In this document: piece by piece, positions 1-9,397 of the stretch
How the letters are laid out: each line of letters begins with the position of its first letter
Numbering within the stretch: position 1 is the first letter of the stretch
Assembly: GCA_036897485.1 (NCBI GenBank)
Contig: JAYMTF010001600.1
Coordinates: forward strand, 1-22,297
DNA length: 22,297 bases
Direction: 5' to 3'
Source: Pelargonium nanum
Taxonomy: Eukaryota; Streptophyta; Magnoliopsida; Geraniales; Geraniaceae
Program-made: the position numbers and the translations under genes
Notes under the pieces: generated by a model
What the model saw: only the letters and a program-made list of their open reading frames with translations
Told to the model about the DNA's origin: nothing
The model's database searches: none

Positions 1-2384
1 AAACAGAGCAAATACAGTAAGGCAAGGGCTCCAGGTCCAGTAGATCAAATAGCTTATTTGGGGGCTTGAATAGGTTATACTACAAGATAAGACAGAGCAC
101 ATAATACGGCTATTTCAGTAGTTTTCAGTCAAATCATATAGGATTGTAGTATTCAAAGAAATTTATTTTTCTTATACACCAGTGGTTTTTATAAAAAATT
201 GAGTATCTATGAAGTAATATTTCCAAATAAGTATAAGAATCAGCTTCCATTTATGGAATACCTTGAGACAAGCGGGGCCCGATAAGTTGATTTGTATAAC
301 CCTGCTAAAGAGGAACCCCTTTCTTATTAAGTGAATTTAGTGTAAAGCTTTTGTTAAAATCTCCGGGATTTGAATTATTAAGATATTTTTTAGACTTCAT
401 ACAACAGAGTAGCTCCATATCCGAACTGCTTATGCCAGCATTTTAGTGCTAGACTTGTACCTAATAAGAGCTATATCAAAAGCTCCTTTACAAGGTTACA
501 TTACTCTCCTATTTTTTTTGTATACTAAAGAAGTACTTTCATATCTCCACACTAAGCTAGTAAGCTGTTTACATTTTTATATTACTATAACAAAGTAAGA
601 AAATCTTCTATAAAGCAGGGGATTCTTGTCATAGCGTCCTCGGCAACGCCTACAACTCTTGTATTAAAAAAGGAAAAGCTTTTATGCTATATACCTTTTA
701 GACACAAAAATGCCGTTGAACTCTAGAAGTCTTTATATTTATAAGTGTTCCTCAGAAACTTCTTTAATTTAATATGGCAGTGACTCGTCCAGTGTCTATT
801 AAGGTTTTTCCTACATTTGGATTTAAGCTGTTGTTACACTTACGAGAATTATAAAAAGAGTGTTCCCACGAAACCCTTGCTTAATAAAGGTAGATCCTAG
901 GAAAAGTAGTGTAGAAGGTTCTTCTGTTTCACATATGTCAAGATTTTTCAAAAGTAATCCAAAAATTTTTAAATAGCTAAGAAGGGTCAAAAACTTATAA
1001 AGCTTGAAATTCTCGGGTAGGTGACTAGATTAACGCCACAAGAATTATACTACTCCCAATTTACGTACGAGGATCCTACAGCCCTATCTTATTAATGATA
1101 TATGAGTTTTCTTGCTCAATAATGCTAAAAACTAAGTGCTAATTATAGATGTTCACCACTCCTGTGTGAAACATTTTACTTTTCTAAACCGTTCCTATTG
1201 GAATCGATAAATTCCTGTTTGAAGCAATTAATGTAATGGGTCTTTTATAATACTCTACATAGAGATACAGCTCCCTTTGATAGGATCCTCGAGCCTACAT
1301 AACAGGCGGGTAAAAGACCGAATCTAGATCCCTTTGTATATTCGCGAGTGACTTTTATCCTTTAATATAGGTGTAATCCATGTGATAACTTTTTAATCTC
1401 TAATCCAGTAAAGGAAGAATCCATTGAGTCAAATATAAGGGTCTTCTATCTATTATATAATTGTAATTTAATTCTACAAATACAACAAGGAAATCGAGCA
1501 AAATTAACTTACTAACCCGTTCAGTTTAACTAGAGTACTTTTCACAAGATATATAAAAGATAATCATGGAATTCCAATAATTTGGAAGACTATTAGTTAT
1601 AAAAGGCATATTGATAAGTTTTTACATGGTTTACATCTTAACAAGACGTCTCTAATTTAGAGATTCCTGGCTTTTTAAATAAAGATTTACAAGGGTTATC
1701 TTTTTTCATTAGTTATAGGTGATATTATTGAAATTTTATGGATTCTACTTCATTTCATCTCTGGTACGAATACAGGGCGATCTATCTTAAGAGTATACTT
1801 CACTTTCCTTTATCAAGTCCCAATTTTTGGATTTAGTGCTACATGAAAATCTTGACTCTACAAGGTTTAACAAATTTACATATTCTTTAAAATTAGCAGA
1901 GTAGTTTCCTAATATAACTAGAACTAGTTAATTTTTAAGGATAGAAGAAGAAGCTGTCAGAACTGTAATCCCAAGCCCTTACTGTATGTATCCAAATAAC
2001 CCCTGGGTATACCCTAATACCAATCTCCTATAATTAAAATATAGTCAAAATCGCAAGTAATTCAAAGAAATGAGGAATCATATATCAAAAGGTCTTATAG
2101 CGCATTAAAAGTAACGTAAATGGCCGTAGGTTTTTATTAAAGTTCCCTTCATTATTAACTATCTAACTGTTTGGCTGTTTACTTCCAGTGTAGTCTATAG
2201 TGATATCTAATCTATATTACTATATTGGCAAGGAAGTGCATAAAATAAGAATCCTTTGTAGTAAGGCTTGAAACCAGATAACCCTAATAACCAGAATTAA
2301 AAACCATGTATGATTACGTTGGAATAGATTTCATAATTCAATATTTATTAGTAAACCCCTAAAATCTAAACTTTATCCTACGAC
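1..2384. other. noncoding, no gene seen
   Basis: AT-rich DNA without an open frame of note on either strand and without RNA-gene landmarks. The only local structure worth naming is a 15-nt palindrome, TCTCTAA-T-TTAGAGA, at 1649-1663. Confidence 0.7.
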
Positions 2385-2435
2385 CCCTGAACAAGTGTGG
2401 TCTAGTTATAAAGTATCAACTTCCACTTGTCAGGG
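2385..2435. repeat. inverted repeat, 12 bp with one bulged base
   Basis: CCCTGA-A-CAAGTG (2385-2397) pairs with CACTTGTCAGGG (2424-2435), with one extra A in the left arm and a loop of 26 nt. Half of the paired positions are G-C, which makes it more notable than the AT-only hairpins of similar size. Confidence 0.45.
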
Positions 2436-3075
2436 TGGGAATCTATGAACTAATGCAGAAAGATATACTAGAGCTTAAAATTTTTAGGATTATCAAATAT
2501 TGGTGCAGAGCTTTTATACTATAAAGTACTTTACTTATATTAAGTATTACTCCTACTTTCAATTGAGTTTATAAAAGAGTATCTTTACCCGGGTTTGAGT
2601 AAAATTTTAATTTACAGCAGAGGCGTGAATAATTAGAATAAAACCTTCGTAGTGTGAAACTAGGAATAATAAGAAAACTACCATGAGCACTAGACTACTT
2701 GATATCCTCCATATTATATTCTAAATCTCAATTTAATCCTGGGATACACCCTAATTGTAATAAAATTGCTTTGGGCACTATACCAAGAAAAAACTTGCAC
2801 CACCCTCTTAGTACGAAAAAGGGAGTAACTTTTATCTAGAGATATTTCAGCCATAATATAAAATTTTAGGTGTTCTGGAGGGCCTTTACTTAGCTACGGG
2901 GATTCCGGTATATTAAGAGCAAGTCTATTAAATAAACTAAACTTATTAGTTAATATCTAGTCTAGTAATTAGGGACATTATAAGTTAAAAGATATTCTTT
3001 AATAAAAATGTCTAGTAGGATAGGTAACAAGGTATCATGCGGCTTGAACCAAAGTTATCAATAAGATCTTTCCTT

Positions 3076-3091
3076 ATTTAAAATTTTAAAT
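3076..3091. repeat. 16-nt perfect A/T palindrome
   Basis: ATTTAAAATTTTAAAT, entirely A and T. Probably compositional. Confidence 0.3.
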
Positions 3092-3234
3092 TTAATTATA
3101 AAAATTAGAACTACCTATTCAACAGAGTATAAGCGATATAAGTATGCTCCTAGTTTCATGGGCACAAGAAAAATAGCCTTTAAAATCTCTTAACCTACGA
3201 TATTGCTCAAGGGGGCACCCTTAGAATCCAAGCT

Positions 3235-3252
3235 TTACTCTTACTCTTACTC
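3235..3252 (+). repeat. three tandem copies of TTACTC
   Basis: TTACTC is present three times without gaps, followed by pyrimidine-rich sequence. At 3263-3287, GTCTC, a 10-nt loop, GAGAC and TTTTT make a weak terminator-like shape with no gene upstream. Confidence 0.6.
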
Positions 3253-4033
3253 TTTCTACTTCGTCTCATTTCAAGAGGAGACTTTTTCAAATTAACTCTT
3301 AAAAAGAATTAATCAAGAAAATTGCATAGATTAAGTAATTTAACAAGTTGGCAGTTTATATCTGATATGGTATGCTCTTTGTACTTAAATAAGGCTTCCC
3401 TCTTTAATGTTAAACTAGAGAAAAAGCTTAAATTGATAGGCCTTGACTAAGGGAAATCCCTATTTTATACATCTAAAAAGGGTATCTCGTACAAAGTATT
3501 AGGAATCTCACTCTAGGAAAAGCCCCAAAAGAAATAAGCAACCTACTCTTATTTTTTTTTCATTCTGAGAGTCTAAATCCTCTTTATTCAGACCATCCAA
3601 GATTTTCTAATTTATACTTGTTTTTCAAGCATCTGTAGTACAAAGGCTTTAACTCGAGCTCTTACCATAGACATACCCCTGTATCATACCCCGTTTTAAA
3701 GTATTTCAGATTGCTAAATTAGCTTTAAAAAAGCAATTATATACCTCGACCTAACCAAGCTTACCTTAAGTTGTCAGCTTCTCTTAGTAAATAGTTTTTT
3801 TTACTATGATTAAAGACCCTCCCACTTTATTACTCCTTCAGCAAGGATGGGGTTCGTTAAACCCTTGGTTTTAAATTTAAGGACGTTACTAACTAGACCT
3901 CGAGATTTCTATACTTTGAACTTTGATATACCCCAAATATCCAGATTACGAAAAACTTAAGATAATATTGGGAGAAAGAATTTTATTATAGTGATTAATT
4001 AAATTTAGCTTTGCTTGCACCCTCGGTGTTGAT

Positions 4034-4064
4034 GGATCTTGTAAATTCTGAATTAACAAGATTC
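4034..4064. repeat. near-perfect 31-nt palindrome
   Basis: ATCTTGT-A-AATTC (4036-4048), a central T (4049) and GAATT-A-ACAAGAT (4050-4062) give 12 of 13 pairs with one A-A mismatch. G4035-T4063 (wobble) and G4034-C4064 extend it. With no real loop, this is palindromic DNA more than an RNA hairpin. Confidence 0.6.
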
Positions 4065-4262
4065 CGCTGTATCAAAAAGGAGCAGTGAGGTAGTAACATT
4101 TAGGGTTTTCTTTTTTTATTAGTTGCCTCTTAGTCCTAAAAACCCCCGGCTCGTAGATAAGGGAGTCTAACAACAACAAAGGGACTTTTCACTTAATGCA
4201 TTCTTGATGTCATAATTTTACAATGATAGGGCTTATAAAAGTGAACTTCTGTAATAGTAAAG

Positions 4263-4302
4263 CAATAGAGTCTTTTTTACTCTAAAAGACCCTATTCTAT
4301 TG
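4263..4302. repeat. 14-bp hairpin with a 5-nt bulge
   Basis: CAATAGA-GTCTTTT (4263-4276) pairs with AAAAGAC (4284-4290) and TCTATTG (4296-4302). The loop is TTACTCT and the bulge is CCTAT (4291-4295). An alternative internal fold, AGAGT-CTTTTTT-ACTCT, looks like an anticodon arm with a TTT triplet. The hairpin directly abuts the tRNA-Gln-like end at 4300-4325. Confidence 0.5.
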
Positions 4303-4325
4303 GAGTAAAAGGGTTCGAACCTATT
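4300..4325 (-). pseudogene. tRNA-Gln-like 3' end (T arm and acceptor strand)
   Basis: The minus strand reads ATAGG-TTCGAAC-CCTTT followed by TACTCCA. It is a T arm with four of five pairs, then a 7-nt acceptor strand. From memory this nearly matches the 3' end of plant mitochondrial tRNA-Gln (T stem AAAGG/CCTTT, acceptor TACTCCA), with about two differences over 24 nt. A possible 5' acceptor partner, GGGAGTA on the minus strand, lies at 4405-4411 and would give six of seven pairs. The enclosed 111-nt span is too long, and I cannot fit a D arm or a TTG anticodon arm. On the plus strand the same DNA is an inverted repeat: AGTAAAA (4304-4310), palindrome GGTTCGAACC (4312-4321), TTTTACT (4326-4332). 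Confidence 0.35.
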
Positions 4326-4401
4326 TTTTACTTAGTTTTATAAATTCTGCATTAAGTATTCAATATTAAGGAAGCCTTTTAAGTGTTTTTTGTTAAGAAA
4401 G

Positions 4402-4419
4402 TATTACTCCCGAGTAATA
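4402..4419. repeat. 18-nt inverted repeat
   Basis: TATTACTC and GAGTAATA form 8-bp arms around a central CC. An overlapping alternative pairs ACTCCC (4406-4411) with GGGAGT (4420-4425). It contains the GGGAGTA complement that could pair with the tRNA-Gln-like acceptor strand at 4301-4307. Confidence 0.45.
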
Positions 4420-4430
4420 GGGAGTGTAAA

Positions 4431-6544
4431 TCACGTACTCTATTGTAATCCTGAAATTTTAATTGTATATTTGATCTGAGTAACGGGTATCCTATTACAA
4501 AGTTATTTATTAATACTAAAAATCTAGGATATAATGTAAAAAAATTGGCTGGTATTTTTTTTAAAACGAAACTGGGTAGTAAACGTCTAATATGTCTAAG
4601 GGATTCCGGGTTGAGGATGAAAAGACATAAAAAAATGTAAAGTTGTATACTTTTCAGTGCATTTCTATAAAGGGGGTTTTCGTGTTAAGTCAAATACAGC
4701 CTGTCAGTTGCATTACGGAATCTCAAACCATACTTTGATATGGTAAAAATGGGGCAAGCGGGTGGATTTATCTTTCGGTTTACCTTGCTGGAATCTAGTT
4801 TATGCTGTTACACAATCAAATAGCAGAAATTCAGTAACAAACTTTTTTCTATAATATCCTTTCTGGTACGAAATTATTCCCTTTTCTATTACCAACGCAA
4901 AGGAGGAACTCTTTATGGAATAGAAACTCTACTCAGTAAAATCCAGGGTTAGACAAACCGGAGACCCTAGGCAATATTTTTATATCTAACTACTTCAAAG
5001 CACTATGACCAGACTCCTTTTTAAAAGCACCGCAACTTGATACATTCAAGTACCGTAAAAAATTATCTTCTCTTAGATTTCTACTATACTCCTATATTTA
5101 TTAGACCCATTAATCTAAAATAGGAATAAACTAGATTACTTGTCAATTTCTTACGATAGTGTCTCTCTTTCGAACACTTGTGCCCAGTGAAGCCTGGAGG
5201 GATAATCCTGGGAAGTCAAAGCTTTTAGCAAATAGCCTCATAAAACATATTACTGTAGTTCCCCATTGCAGGGTCCACTAAATAAAGAGAATACTTTTAT
5301 AGTTTAACCTAAATCCAGTTTTATTTGGTTTTTTTAGAGTATCGTGAATATATTACGTGTAATGCGTTAAAATATCAGATTCAGAAAAAAACTTTAATTT
5401 GGAAACAGGTCCCTAGCGCTCGGGTATTAATAAAAGGTGAAGAGATAAAATTGAACTTACCATCCTAAAAAATAAGATAGGAGTTGTGTCACAGCTGCAT
5501 ATTCGGAGGCTTGGAGAGTTTTGAGTTATTTTTATTTTTCTAGGTAAAGCTCTTAAGAAGTAAAAATACTGTCGTAATAAGAAGCCATTATACTTAATAT
5601 TTATATATTAGTTTATAGTAGCTGCAGAGTCAAGAAAAACCCAAGGATATGTAACCTATGTCATTTGCCGGATTTTACATATTATGCAAAAACTTTAGGG
5701 GATCCTGTAATTTGAGTACACTCTTCCTTTAGAGAAAGACTTTAAATATCAACGAATTGACCAAGTGATAAAAAAGACTTCTTATTAACTAACCGAGCAA
5801 AAATATGTCTTTAAAAGAACCCGAGCAAAAGGAAGGGAATAGAGAACTAGAGGTCTATATAAACTAAAAATAAAGGAGCACTCCTTAAGAAATTTAGGCA
5901 AAACCGAAAAAAAAGAGTATAAGGCTTCTAGGGGGATTAAATTAGCATTTTTATAACTACAAATAGTCAGTAAAAGATGGAAAAGCCAAAAGATAAGGAG
6001 TATAGTAGCATCAATATTCAGAATTTACTTAATATTATCCGGAGAAAAAGGTCGATAGATTACTAAGAGAGCAGGATCCCTATTAGACGAAAACTTACCA
6101 AATTAATACCTATCAGGAATCCCTATTAAAGGGGGCCCCTTAGGATTGTTCAATACATTTCTTACCCCAATTCCCAATCAACTACTTAAAATACAGTAAG
6201 AAAGCTAGGTAGTGCCTGTATGGGGTTACCCCTCTAGATTTTCGTGAATAAGGAGCCAGATTCTTTATTTATTTTAAGCGATCTCTTTTGTATTACTGTA
6301 CTATAACTTTATCTCAACCCCACAGATCGATCGGGAATACCCTGCTTACTTCGGAAAGCCCGCTTTTTAGTTTAATAAAATTGGTATTTATCAGAAAAGA
6401 AATCCTGAACTGCTGTCTTGCCCGCATTAGAATCACTTAAATAAGGAAAGTTAAAATAGAAACTAATGAGTATCTCGTAGCCTCAAATAAGAAATACCAG
6501 GTGTTAGAAGGTCCCGGGTTCCCTCTTACTTATAAGATAAGTTG
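4431..6544. other. noncoding, no gene seen
   Basis: No coding frame. Small hairpins occur at 4727-4744 (ACCATA/TATGGT), 5035-5051 (ACTTGA/TCAAGT), 5647-5682 (ATATGTAA/TTACATAT), 5873-5886 (AAGGAG/CTCCTT) and 6129-6141 (AAGGGG-G-CCCCTT). Plus-strand 5821-6000 is about 69% purine. Confidence 0.65.
5793..5830 (+). repeat. direct repeat of CCGAGCAAAA
   Basis: The 10-mer occurs at 5793-5802 and 5821-5830. The second copy opens a purine-rich stretch running to about 6000. The repeat is short and may be chance. Confidence 0.35.
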
Positions 6545-6590
6545 AAGCTCAAGTGTTAAAAATTTCGTAAGTTCAAGTCCTATACAAAGA
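6545..6590 (+). pseudogene. tRNA fragment: D-arm core joined to T arm
   Basis: AAGCTCAAGTG (6545-6555) resembles the 5' side of a D arm. About 12 nt later GTAAG (6567-6571), loop TTCAAGT (6572-6578) and CCTAT (6579-6583) form a T arm with three Watson-Crick pairs, one wobble and one mismatch. GTTCAAGTCCTAT differs at one position from the T arm of the tRNA-Lys-like sequence at 10371-10443. The anticodon arm that should lie between is missing, so an internal deletion of about 20 nt is implied. Nothing pairs as an acceptor stem. Chance similarity of short tRNA words is the main alternative. Confidence 0.3.
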
Positions 6591-8315
6591 ATAGACCCGT
6601 AGGTAGCCTAAAGATCGAAGTGTTTTTATTCAAGTGGTTTTATTAGGTACCTTTATACCTGATTTCCCTTGACCATTAGGAATATATATAAGCCGGAAAG
6701 AGCCCCTTTTAGATTTGAATTGACTTTTCTTTTCAAGAAAGACTTCTCGAAGAGTAAAAAGAATAAAAACTATACGAGGTACCTATCAATTAGCTCGCTA
6801 TTCGTCTCCCCTGACCCTGACAAGGAATCCATATTACGCTCTCTATCTTAAAATTCTTTAGTTATTGGGAAATTACTTAACTTAATACAAGAAGTTTCCG
6901 CAGAGGGGCGGTCACAAATATAATATAAAGTATACAGAAGAAACGAAAAAGCTTTACTTCTCATTGGGTTAATCCCCTTTGTACTCCTTGCTAATCCTAT
7001 ATTAAAATTAAATACTGCTAATGAATCACCAAAAGATATATTTAATAACTTAATTTCCGAAAACCCTTTTTAATTAAAAGTCTGTAAACTCATCTACCCC
7101 TAAATTTTCTACGTAGTGTCTAATATTACAGCGCCTTGTTAAGAGGTATAAAAGGGAAAAATTACCTTTTTCAATTTTCAGTATTCTTATTTCTTTACAT
7201 CTATTGACTTACAAAATTCTAGAGGTAAAGGTTCCTTAGTTATTTACTTGCAAAAGATGAGCGTTAGAATCCTTTCTAATATTCCGTTAAAAAGTATTTC
7301 ACCAGGTATTTATACCCCGTTCATTAATAAGCTTACTAAAGCTTTGTTCCTAGTAGCTTACTTAAGAGAGCTACTCGTCCTCTTATAAAATTCAATATAT
7401 TAAAAATTAATTAAGAGTTCAAAAAGGTTCCAAAAAAAGAAAAGATTCTGGACTTTTGGACTAAGACCTAACATAGCAAAAATATTTTAATACATAGGTT
7501 TGCAACTTACTGATATCAAATGAGTGACATCTTTTTAATAACTCCAGTATCCTGGATTCCTATTTGATCTGTGGCTACACCTTTTAAGGGATTGGGGTTT
7601 TTCTAGCATAAGACTTTACTAATTACAGGTTTTCTTAAGACTCTGTCATATGATTGGGACTCTTAACTATACATATAAAATACGTTCAGTTTAACAACAG
7701 CTTCTCTAAAAATAAGTATATTGAAAACCTTGAAGGAAGCTGTCCCGGAACGCTCCTCTTAAAAAAGGGAAAAACCGCCGATTGTAATACTCCTAAGTTA
7801 TAACTCTATCTTTTTCCTTAAACCATGAAATACGAAAAATATTATCTTCTTGCTCAATTCTGTAAATAATCAAATAATCGCCCAGTTCTGGTCAATTACA
7901 GCTGTTTATCATATTGGTATTCTAGTATTGAGCTTTTATCCCAAGGCAAAGTAAGGGTAAACTCTGTCTTGTAAGTTTATTCTTTCAGTAATAAATATCA
8001 CAAAAGGGGAAGCTAATAATTAAAGTAACACTCGTTTAATAAGCTACACCTACATACTAAAGAATTTGAATCTAAGATATAGCTGTAGAAGAACTCAAAA
8101 CTCCGACTTTGTCGCCTTTAGTCTAACTTTTACTGACGAGGATCCCCTCTTTTATAAAGTATTGTTGTGTAGAAAAAAGACAAGTAATTGAATCCGTAAA
8201 TCGAGTATCCAAAAAAGGCATCGAGCCAGACCCGTTGTTATGAAATAAGTTTCTAGAGTTTTCTAAGATAAGTAGTCTAAATTAAAAGGTACACCGAGGT
8301 AACTCTTTTAATAGG
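6591..8315. other. noncoding, no gene seen
   Basis: A 60-codon frame at 6669-6851 opens only at TTG, has no ribosome-binding site and encodes nothing recognisable. Small stems: 7264-7279 (TTAGAA/TTCTAA), 7352-7375 (AGTAGCT/AGCTACT), 7697-7743 (ACAGCTTC/GAAGCTGT) and 8281-8312 (ATTAAAAG/CTTTTAAT). Confidence 0.65.
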
Positions 8316-8378
8316 CAAGATACTTTAAAAGGCAAAGGTAGTATACTGGTTTTTTTCGACCTGCCCTTTAATGAATAT

Positions 8379-8417
8379 AAAGGTTCAATCCCTTTTATCT
8401 CGAGCCAGTATATGCTC
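8379..8417 (+). pseudogene. T arm followed by a tRNA 5'-end-like segment
   Basis: AAAGG-TTCAATC-CCTTT (8379-8395) is a fully paired 5-bp T arm with a 7-nt loop, the best T arm in the window. The next seven bases, TATCTCG (8396-8402), would pair at six of seven positions with CAAGATA at 8316-8322. That gives an 88-nt, class II-length span, but I see no acceptable D or anticodon arm inside it. Just downstream, CCAGTATA-T-GCTC (8405-8417) matches the 5' end of the tRNA-Lys-like sequence at 10371-10443 (CCAGTATA-GCTC) with one inserted base. CCAGTATA (8405-8412) is also the reverse complement of TATACTGG at 8342-8349, so an 8-bp hairpin encloses the T arm. These are fragments, not a foldable tRNA. 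Confidence 0.3.
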
Positions 8418-8952
8418 TTATAACCTAAATTAGTAACTTTCCTCAACCCTGAAATAGACTTTGGAAGCTGCCTAGAGTTTTGAGTTCTTATTTGTAGTTG
8501 TTATGCATTAGGATTACTTTATATTATCTTTATATTATACGGATAGCTTGTAGACTTCTACTTTTTTGGAAAATAAGGATTTCTTTAGTTACTCATGGAT
8601 ATTATAGGCATGGACTTTACATTCCTTTGTGAAATTATTAAAATGGAAAGCTTTATCATGATTTTTGTTAATCTATGTTAGTTGTTACTCCTTAAGTAGT
8701 CAATTTCAGATTACCCTTAAGATCTTGAAGAGCTAGGTGGGACCTAGAAATACTCTATATCCTCCTCTATTTACTTTATAAATTTTACTATATTCCTTGG
8801 GGATTTGATTTTTAAGCTTATACTTTTTCTCACATTAGTCTGTGTACTTATAATTAACACATTCTAATAAAACAAGACTTACTAGCAGGCTCTCTTTGCT
8901 TAAGGGGAATCCACAAGGCCTTTATAATGTAAAAAGTATGACTCTACGAGAT

Positions 8953-8978
8953 CCTCAGAAGGAGCCGCTGAGGTTTTT
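8953..8978 (+). terminator. terminator-shaped hairpin (possible)
   Basis: CCTCAG (8953-8958), a 9-nt loop and CTGAGG (8968-8973) are followed directly by TTTTT (8974-8978). The shape is that of a short intrinsic terminator reading rightward. The T run is also the left edge of the large palindrome, and CTGAGG can instead pair with a second CCTCAG at 9015-9020. No gene lies upstream, so termination is only a possibility. Confidence 0.25.
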
Positions 8979-9013
8979 AGACCCTTAATTAAGAGTCTAA
9001 AAAGGCGGTTCCT
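8960..9013. repeat. large imperfect palindrome / long hairpin
   Basis: The core 8974-9003 is a 30-nt palindrome, TTTTTAGAC-C-CTTAA / TTAAG-A-GTCTAAAAA. It has 14 of 15 pairs; the single mismatch is C8983-A8994. Outside it, AGGAGCCGC (8960-8968) pairs with GCGGTTCCT (9005-9013) over 9 bp, including one G-U. Between the two stems there are five unpaired bases on the left (TGAGG) and one on the right (G9004). In total about 23 bp pair over 54 nt with essentially no apical loop in the DNA palindrome. The outer arm is GC-rich within AT-rich surroundings. It could be a cruciform-forming element, a bidirectional terminator or an organelle-type palindromic repeat. The structure is certain from the sequence; the role is unknown. 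Confidence 0.8.
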
Positions 9014-9019
9014 GCCTCA

Positions 9020-9031
9020 GCTCAGCTGAGC
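9020..9031. repeat. 12-nt palindrome made of a D-arm core
   Basis: GCTCAGCTGAGC is perfectly palindromic. On each strand it contains GCTCAGCTG, the D-arm core of the tRNA-Lys-like sequence at 10371-10443. AGCA follows at 9029-9032, as if the GTAG of the tRNA D loop had been lost. CTCAG is directly repeated just upstream (9017-9025). It begins 6 nt after the 8960-9013 hairpin. Confidence 0.5.
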
Positions 9032-9089
9032 AGCCTAATTAAGAATATTTTACCTTTCTTTTTGTTATTAAGTTTATATTCCAAAATAA

Positions 9090-9108
9090 ATTAAATACTA
9101 TATTTAAT
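9090..9108. repeat. 8-bp inverted repeat with a 3-nt centre
   Basis: ATTAAATA-CTA-TATTTAAT, all A/T outside the centre. It lies just downstream of the 8960-9031 palindromes. Confidence 0.35.
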
Positions 9109-9305
9109 CCAAGTTTAGTTTAGGCAGTTAAGGTAAAGCTTGAATGGGGTAAGCAATCCAACATTAACTCACTTTATGATACTAATTTAAAAAGATTGCC
9201 CCTTAGTGGCACTCTTTAAAGTAAGAATGTTAATCAAATGTTGAGGACTTTTGTACCTTCCTTCCTACTTTACGGGTATTGAACCACAATAGACAATTGA
9301 AAATA

Positions 9306-9335
9306 AAGGCACAGGTTCAAGTCCTGAAGTTTTAT
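9306..9335 (+). pseudogene. isolated tRNA T-arm-like segment
   Basis: ACAGG (9311-9315), loop TTCAAGT (9316-9322) and CCTGA (9323-9327) form a T arm with four of five pairs. CACAGGTTCAAGTCCT is close to the T-arm region of the tRNA-Lys-like sequence at 10371-10443. Upstream, TTGAAAA (9297-9303) could pass for a Phe-type anticodon loop, but its flanks do not pair. I found no D arm and no acceptor partner. Confidence 0.2.
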
Positions 9336-9369
9336 TTATAGTCTTTTTTCGAGTTATGTATTTCTGGGG

Positions 9370-9397
9370 TGCTTGCCTCGACTCGACTCAATGCTTG
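9370..9397 (+). repeat. short repeat cluster flanked by TGCTTG
   Basis: CTCGA is tandemly duplicated and followed by CTC (9377-9389). It sits between direct copies of TGCTTG (9370-9375 and 9392-9397). GCCTC at the left of the duplication also starts the CTCAG duplication at 9015-9025, so the two clusters look alike (GCCTCAGCTCAG and GCCTCGACTCGA). The similarity is short and may be chance. Confidence 0.35.

Larger units (their letters stand above)
2436..4033. other. noncoding, no gene seen
   Basis: No coding frame. Contains the A/T palindrome at 3076-3091, the TTACTC array at 3235-3252, AAGGG-GGCA-CCCTT at 3209-3222, TAGTAAA/TTTACTA at 3785-3806 and GGGTT-CGTTA-AACCC at 3850-3864. All are of chance size. 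Confidence 0.65.

Noticed and set aside
4899..4923. Ideal Shine-Dalgarno AAAGGAGG with ATG at correct spacing
   Set aside because: The ATG is followed by one codon and a TAG stop, so there is no protein. A regulatory start-stop is possible but nothing downstream is coding.
6669..6851. 60-codon plus-strand frame
   Set aside because: It opens at TTG with no ribosome-binding site, and the product is a lysine/serine-rich sequence of unknown type. Chance length.
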